From the NCBI GenBank assembly GCA_900548365.1, contig URKM01000067.1, forward strand, positions 1 to 8,776: a DNA stretch of 8,776 nucleotides, read 5' to 3'. Shown piece after piece: positions 6,046 through 8,776 of this stretch. A program made the translations under genes and the position numbers. Under the pieces are notes generated by a model, which saw only the letters and a program-made list of their open reading frames with translations, was not told where the DNA came from and did no database searches. Origin of the DNA: an uncultured Collinsella sp. GTDB lineage: Bacteria; Actinomycetota; Coriobacteriia; Coriobacteriales; Coriobacteriaceae. Numbering within the stretch: the stretch's first letter is position 1; the number at the start of each line of letters is the position of its first letter.

Positions 6046-7179
6046 ATGGGTTCGGCGGAGGAGCGCCGCTCGGCGACCAGGGTGCGGTGCCTGACCATTG
6101 CCATCAAAATCGCGTGCGCGATCCTTGTCGCGGCGAGCCTGGTGTACCTGGTGGTCGCCGGGATGCACTTCGCTGTGATCAGCGGTCTGTTCAGCCAGGC
6201 CGAGATCGAGGGGACGCGCACCATCATCGGGTATTGCCTGGCCCTGTTCGCCCTGTTCCTCGGAGCGGCGGCGACGGGGGTTTGGGCGTGTGGCGACGCG
6301 GAGGGCTTGTCGCGACGTATGCCGATCTGCGCGGGCGTCGCGCTCGTTCCGCTGGCCCTGATTGCCGTCGCCGTGGGCACCTCGATGTTCGGCGTGGCGG
6401 ACAGTGCGTTCAGCAGCATAGGCTTCATCAAGTGGATCGACCTGTCGTGCGGCGCGTGCGCCGTCGTCTTCGCCGCTTTGGCGGTTGCCGTATGGCGTCT
6501 GGATGCGAAGGCCGTCGCCGCGGGCGGCGACGACGCCGCGGGCAGCGAGGGCGTCGAGGGCGTTGCGTGCAGCGATGGCGTTGCGTGCGGCGAGGGCGCC
6601 AGGGCCGGCGACGACGCTGCGGGCGGGGGAGCTTCGGGAGCGAATGATCAGCCCTCTGAGGAGGAGGGGACGGATCGGGCCGCCCACGAGGACGGGGCTC
6701 GACGGGCGACGGTTGAAGGCGACGCACGTGAAGAGTCCGATGACGGCGACTTGCAGGAAGAGCCCCTCGATGCCGGGGCCCGTGCCGCTGGAGCCGACGA
6801 CGCCGGGGGCGGAGCGGCTGCCGGCGAAGGGGTCGCCGGGGACGAGGTCGCCGCAGGGGAAGCGGCCGAAGAGGAGGCGCCCGATGCGGATGGTGACGAC
6901 CACGTCGCCGTCGATGACGGCGCGGGTGCTCCGGAAGCCGCCGGCGAGCCCGCAGCTTCCGTCGAGATGGCAAACGTCGTGTGGGTCGCTGGCGACCCCG
7001 CCGACCCCGCCGACGATGCCCTCGCGTCCGGTGCCGCCGGTGATGACGTCGACGAGGGCGATGGCGAACCGCTTCCGGCGGGCAAGCATTGGGCGGGGGC
7101 GCGCCGCGTGTTCGAGGATCCCGACGACTTCCTCTTCTCCGACGCGTCCGCACGGGACTGGCAGTGGGAGGATGCATGA
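6046..7179 (+). CDS. Four-helix membrane protein with long acidic disordered tail, function unknown
   Basis: I do not recognise this 377-residue protein. Residues 1-150 hold four likely membrane helices (about 16-40, 60-80, 93-113, 131-150) with short loops. Residues 155-345 are a low-complexity Ala/Gly/Asp/Glu stretch, strongly acidic and almost without hydrophobic residues, so probably disordered and cytoplasmic. It contains an internal repeat: GDDAAG at 161-166 and again at 188-193, with two six-residue units DGVAC/EGVAC between them. The last 30 residues change character and are rich in aromatic and charged residues (GKHWAGARRVFEDPDDF, then DWQWEDA). This looks like a short conserved binding motif at the end of a flexible tether. 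The ATG at 6046 has a strong Shine-Dalgarno. The stop overlaps the sirtuin start (ATGA), so the two proteins are probably made together. Tail codon use is biased to GAC, GCC and GGC, like the rest of the genome. No enzyme motif is seen. Confidence 0.8.
   Translation: MGSAEERRSATRVRCLTIAIKIACAILVAASLVYLVVAGMHFAVISGLFSQAEIEGTRTIIGYCLALFALFLGAAATGVWACGDAEGLSRRMPICAGVALVPLALIAVAVGTSMFGVADSAFSSIGFIKWIDLSCGACAVVFAALAVAVWRLDAKAVAAGGDDAAGSEGVEGVACSDGVACGEGARAGDDAAGGGASGANDQPSEEEGTDRAAHEDGARRATVEGDAREESDDGDLQEEPLDAGARAAGADDAGGGAAAGEGVAGDEVAAGEAAEEEAPDADGDDHVAVDDGAGAPEAAGEPAASVEMANVVWVAGDPADPADDALASGAAGDDVDEGDGEPLPAGKHWAGARRVFEDPDDFLFSDASARDWQWEDA
6526..6624 (+). repeat. Coding repeats in the acidic tail
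   Basis: An 18-base pair (GGCGACGACGCYGCGGGC) occurs at 6526-6543 and 6607-6624 with one mismatch. Between them two adjacent 18-base units (6556-6573 and 6574-6591) share GGCGTTGCGTGC. The spacing keeps frame, consistent with tail growth by slippage or duplication. Confidence 0.6.
7167..7171 (+). promoter_or_regulatory. Ribosome binding site inside the upstream gene, serving the sirtuin
   Basis: GGAGG lies seven bases before the ATG at 7179 and four before the ATG at 7176. The spacing prefers 7179, but the ATGA overlap uses 7176. Either start gives essentially the same protein. Confidence 0.6.
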
Positions 7180-7931
7180 TGGGCACGAGGATCAGCGAGC
7201 CGAAGGCCGCTCGGGAAGCGCTTTCCGAGTTGTTCTCAACGCATGAGCGCGTGGTGTTCTTCGGCGGCGCCGGGGTCTCCACCGCCAGCGGCATTCCGGA
7301 TTTCCGCAGCCAGGACGGCCTGTACAACCAGGAGTTCGACTATCCTCCGGAAACCGTGCTCTCCCATAGCTTCTACGAGCGTCATCCGTCGGTGTTCTTC
7401 GATTTCTATCGCAAGAAGATGATCGCGCTCGAGGCGCGCCCCAATCGCTGCCACGAGAAGCTGGCGGAGCTGGAGCGCGACGGCGTGCTTTCATCTGTGG
7501 TGACGCAGAATATCGATGGCCTGCACCAGAGGGCGGGATCGCGCCGCGTGCTCGAGCTGCACGGATCGGTGCATCGCAATATCTGCCGCTCGTGCGGGGC
7601 GGTATACGATGCCGCGTGGATCATGGCGCGCGGCCACGAGGACGGGCGCGGCGTGCCGGTGTGCCCCGTCTGCGGGGGCGAGATCAAGCCCGATGTGGTG
7701 CTCTACGAGGAGCCGTTGGACGAGCGCGTGCTGACGGAAGCCATCGAGGAGATCTCCCGGGCGGATGCGCTGGTTATCGGCGGCACGTCTCTCACGGTGT
7801 ATCCCGCCGCCGGCCTCACCCGGTACTTCGGGGGCGATGCGCTCGCTATCGTGAATCGCGACGCGACGGGGCAGGATGGCGCCGCCGACCTCCTGGTCAC
7901 GTGCGATATCGCTCAGGCGTTCGACTTCTAG
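7179..7931 (+). CDS. cobB: Sir2-family NAD-dependent protein deacylase (CobB type)
   Basis: This enzyme removes acyl groups from protein lysines using NAD+, giving nicotinamide and O-acyl-ADP-ribose. It is a 250-residue single-domain enzyme of usual bacterial length. Motifs: NAD-binding GAGVSTASGIPDFRS (30-44), TQNIDGLHQRAG (109-120), catalytic H128 in LELHGSV, a zinc site of four cysteines (C136, C139, C162, C165), and GGTSLTVYPAAG (201-212). All are intact, so it should be active. The Tyr-x-x-Arg pair that marks desuccinylase-type sirtuins is not evident in the helix around 70-80 (SVFFDFYRKK), which points to ordinary deacetylase activity; that alignment is by eye. The gene starts within the end of the membrane-protein gene, with a GGAGG just upstream. 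A double ATG (7176/7179) leaves one residue of uncertainty. It lacks extra domains, so it is unlike the large SIR2 proteins of antiphage systems. CobB commonly controls acetyl-CoA synthetase, but no such gene is in view. Confidence 0.95.
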   Translation: MGTRISEPKAAREALSELFSTHERVVFFGGAGVSTASGIPDFRSQDGLYNQEFDYPPETVLSHSFYERHPSVFFDFYRKKMIALEARPNRCHEKLAELERDGVLSSVVTQNIDGLHQRAGSRRVLELHGSVHRNICRSCGAVYDAAWIMARGHEDGRGVPVCPVCGGEIKPDVVLYEEPLDERVLTEAIEEISRADALVIGGTSLTVYPAAGLTRYFGGDALAIVNRDATGQDGAADLLVTCDIAQAFDF

Positions 7932-7944
7932 CGGATATCTTGTA

Positions 7945-7967
7945 GCCGTCGCGTTCGTCGGGACGGC
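7945..7967 (+). terminator. Weak hairpin after the sirtuin gene
   Basis: GCCGTC and GACGGC (6-base arms, 11-base loop) begin 14 bases after the stop codon. Only a poor T content follows (GTTTGCCTTG), so it is at best a weak or Rho-assisted terminator. Confidence 0.25.
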
Positions 7968-8013
7968 AACGTTTGCCTTGTCCTCCCGCGCCCGCCGAAA
8001 CGGATCCTCTCGT

Positions 8014-8077
8014 GGGCTGTTTGGCGGTTCGGCTTCGGGCTCGGCGGGCTGTTTGGCGGTTCGGCTTCGGGCTCGGC
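8014..8077. repeat. Exact tandem duplication, two identical 32-base units
   Basis: Units 8014-8045 and 8046-8077 are identical (each begins GGGCTGTTTGGCGG and ends GGGCTCGGC). A third copy starts (GGGC) and breaks off at 8081. Thirty-two is not a multiple of three, which argues against coding. The lack of divergence suggests a recent event or a variable-number site. Confidence 0.9.
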
Positions 8078-8112
8078 GGGCATTTCGTTTGTGGAAGTTC
8101 CACCAGCATGGA

Positions 8113-8237
8113 TTTTGGAGCACGAAAAGGCAGCGAACGTTTTTTCGTGCAGATGGAGGCAGCTAGTGCGCGCGTTTTCCGTTGCTTGCTGCCTCAGGAT
8201 GCACGAAAGCGCTTCGCTGCCTTTTTGTGCACGAAAA
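8113..8237. repeat. Long imperfect palindrome with GCACGAAA motifs
   Basis: The outer arms 8120-8137 and 8213-8230 match at 17 of 18 positions (the other is a G-T wobble). The inner arms 8143-8163 and 8188-8208 match at 17 of 21, with a four-base internal mismatch. Together they can fold almost continuously into one hairpin of about 111 bases. Weaker A/T pairing extends it to 8113 and 8237. GCACGAAA occurs at 8120, 8201 and 8229 and inverted at 8143-8150. It ends in GCTGCCTTTTT (8217-8226), so as RNA it could also act as a terminator for the sirtuin operon. Alternatives are a REP-like or miniature transposable element, or a structured RNA. Confidence 0.75.
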
Positions 8238-8274
8238 CCCGCCGCCCCGCCGCCCGCGTCATCCGCTGCCGCCG

Positions 8275-8299
8275 CCCCGACCCGCTGACCCGCCGCCCC
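8275..8299 (-). other. G-quadruplex motif on the minus strand in a C-rich tract
   Basis: Four C-runs on the plus strand (8275-8278, 8281-8283, 8289-8291, 8296-8299) with gaps of 2, 5 and 4 bases satisfy the usual G3+N1-7 pattern on the minus strand. The surrounding tract (8238-8300) has three copies of CGCCGCCCCG (8240, 8270, 8291). Confidence 0.5.
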
Positions 8300-8361
8300 G
8301 TCGTTTTTCGTTGATTCAGGGGCAACGTGGCGAAGCTCGCCGGCAACGGCGTGAAGCTGGA

Positions 8362-8367
8362 TACAAT
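8362..8367 (+). promoter_or_regulatory. Candidate -10 box for folP
   Basis: TACAAT, 34 bases before the start codon of folP, at the AT-richest spot of the spacer. No clear -35 hexamer stands 16-18 bases upstream; TTGATT (8311) is too far. A start a few bases downstream would leave a leader of about 25 bases. Confidence 0.45.
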
Positions 8368-8400
8368 AGAGTGAGTTTTCGCGAAGGTGAAAGGATATTC

Positions 8401-8776
8401 ATGGCAAACGATACCAAGACATGGCGTTGCGGCAAGTTCGAGCTCAAGTTCGACCGGCCCCGCATCATGGGTGTGCTCAACGTTACGCCTGATTCCTTTA
8501 GCGACGGCGGCGAGCACTTCGATACCGATGCCGCCATTGCGCACGGCCTGAAGATGCTCGACGAGGGCGCCGATATCATCGACGTGGGCGGCGAGTCCAC
8601 GCGCCCCGGCTTCACGCCGGTGAGCGCCGACGAGGAGGCGAAGCGCGTGCTGCCCGTGGTGCGCGCGCTGGCGCAGAAGGGCGCCATCGTCTCCATCGAC
8701 ACGCGCCACGTCGACGTGGCGAAGGCGGCCGTCCGCGTGGGAGCCTCCATCGTCAATGACGTGACGGGCTTCACCG
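8401..8776 (+). CDS. folP: Dihydropteroate synthase, 3' partial
   Basis: This enzyme joins para-aminobenzoate to the pterin diphosphate to make dihydropteroate in folate synthesis, and it is the sulfonamide target in the family. The first 125 codons are present before the window ends; the family is usually 265-285 residues, so just over half is missing. Diagnostic motifs: IMGVLNVTPDSFSDGG (22-37, with the metal/diphosphate-binding N27), DVGGESTRPG (61-70), SIDT (98-101) and NDVTG (119-123). The ATG at 8401 has AAAGGA (8390-8395) five bases upstream, and a candidate -10 box lies at 8362. It is probably the first gene of a folate operon continuing to the right, but that is not visible here. Confidence 0.96.
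   Translation, partial: MANDTKTWRCGKFELKFDRPRIMGVLNVTPDSFSDGGEHFDTDAAIAHGLKMLDEGADIIDVGGESTRPGFTPVSADEEAKRVLPVVRALAQKGAIVSIDTRHVDVAKAAVRVGASIVNDVTGFT

Larger units (their letters stand above)
7932..8400. other. 469-base non-coding, structure-rich spacer
   Basis: There is no credible gene between the sirtuin and folP. The short open frames here have unbalanced Arg/Pro-rich or repeat-derived translations and no ribosome binding site. The stretch holds, in order, a weak hairpin, an exact tandem duplication, a long imperfect palindrome, a C-rich tract and the probable folP promoter. Its T-runs and C-over-G bias differ from the neighbouring coding sequence. Confidence 0.7.

Noticed and set aside
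5962..7089. 375-codon open frame on the minus strand
   Set aside because: Antisense to the membrane protein gene, which has a strong ribosome binding site, membrane helices and coupling to the sirtuin.
7179..7931. Sir2 antiphage defence system
   Set aside because: It is a standalone CobB-type enzyme with zinc cysteines and no accompanying HerA, TIR or large N-terminal or C-terminal domains.
8014..8237. CRISPR array
   Set aside because: The two 32-base units are directly adjacent with no spacers, and the palindrome is not a regular repeat-spacer series. No cas genes are visible.
7973..8314. 113-codon and shorter plus-strand frames in the spacer
   Set aside because: Their sequence comes from the 32-base duplication (not a multiple of three) and the palindrome. 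They have no ribosome binding site and Arg/Pro-rich composition.
8194..8774. Minus-strand frames opposite folP
   Set aside because: folP on the plus strand has all expected motifs and a good start site.

Overview
The window is very GC-rich, with dense Ala/Gly/Asp/Arg-coding third positions, short or overlapping gene junctions, and Shine-Dalgarno sites of the AAAGGAGG type. The gene content suggests a high-GC actinobacterium. My best guess is the class Coriobacteriia (Collinsella/Olsenella/Eggerthella relatives), because they commonly carry ECF vitamin transporters with fused ATPases. That is a judgement from gene style and layout; I had no database match.

Left block (1-4740, + strand): one operon-like set of four overlapping genes. 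It holds a secreted, C-terminally membrane-anchored protein whose repetitive beta-rich sequence looks like a PQQ-type beta-propeller (its 5' end lies outside the window). EcfT (transmembrane coupling subunit), a fused double ATPase (EcfA1-EcfA2 in one chain) and a substrate-binding S component follow. The S component looks most like the cobalamin-type (CbrT-like) family. Junctions overlap by 7, 4 and about 20 bases, so the genes are very probably translated together. Together they would form a complete energy-coupling-factor importer with an extracellular partner in front.

Middle (4741-6045): a 158-base spacer holds a likely terminator for the facing gene and an imperfect tandem repeat. A minus-strand exodeoxyribonuclease III / AP endonuclease gene (xthA) with an unusual Thr/Ala/Pro-rich N-terminal extension follows. 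A 223-base divergent spacer with a candidate -10 box and two dyad symmetries comes next.

Right block (6046-7931, + strand): a four-helix membrane protein of unknown function carries a long acidic disordered tail. It overlaps a CobB-type Sir2 NAD-dependent protein deacylase, so the two are probably co-translated.

A 469-base stretch without a credible gene (7932-8400) is rich in structure: an exact 32-base tandem duplication, a roughly 110-125-base imperfect palindrome built around GCACGAAA motifs, and a C-rich tract that is a G-quadruplex motif on the minus strand. It ends with a candidate promoter for folP (dihydropteroate synthase), whose first 125 codons close the window.

Most of the window is ordinary accessory or housekeeping content. 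The parts most worth a second look are the propeller-ECF pairing, the membrane protein-sirtuin pair, and the palindrome in front of folP.
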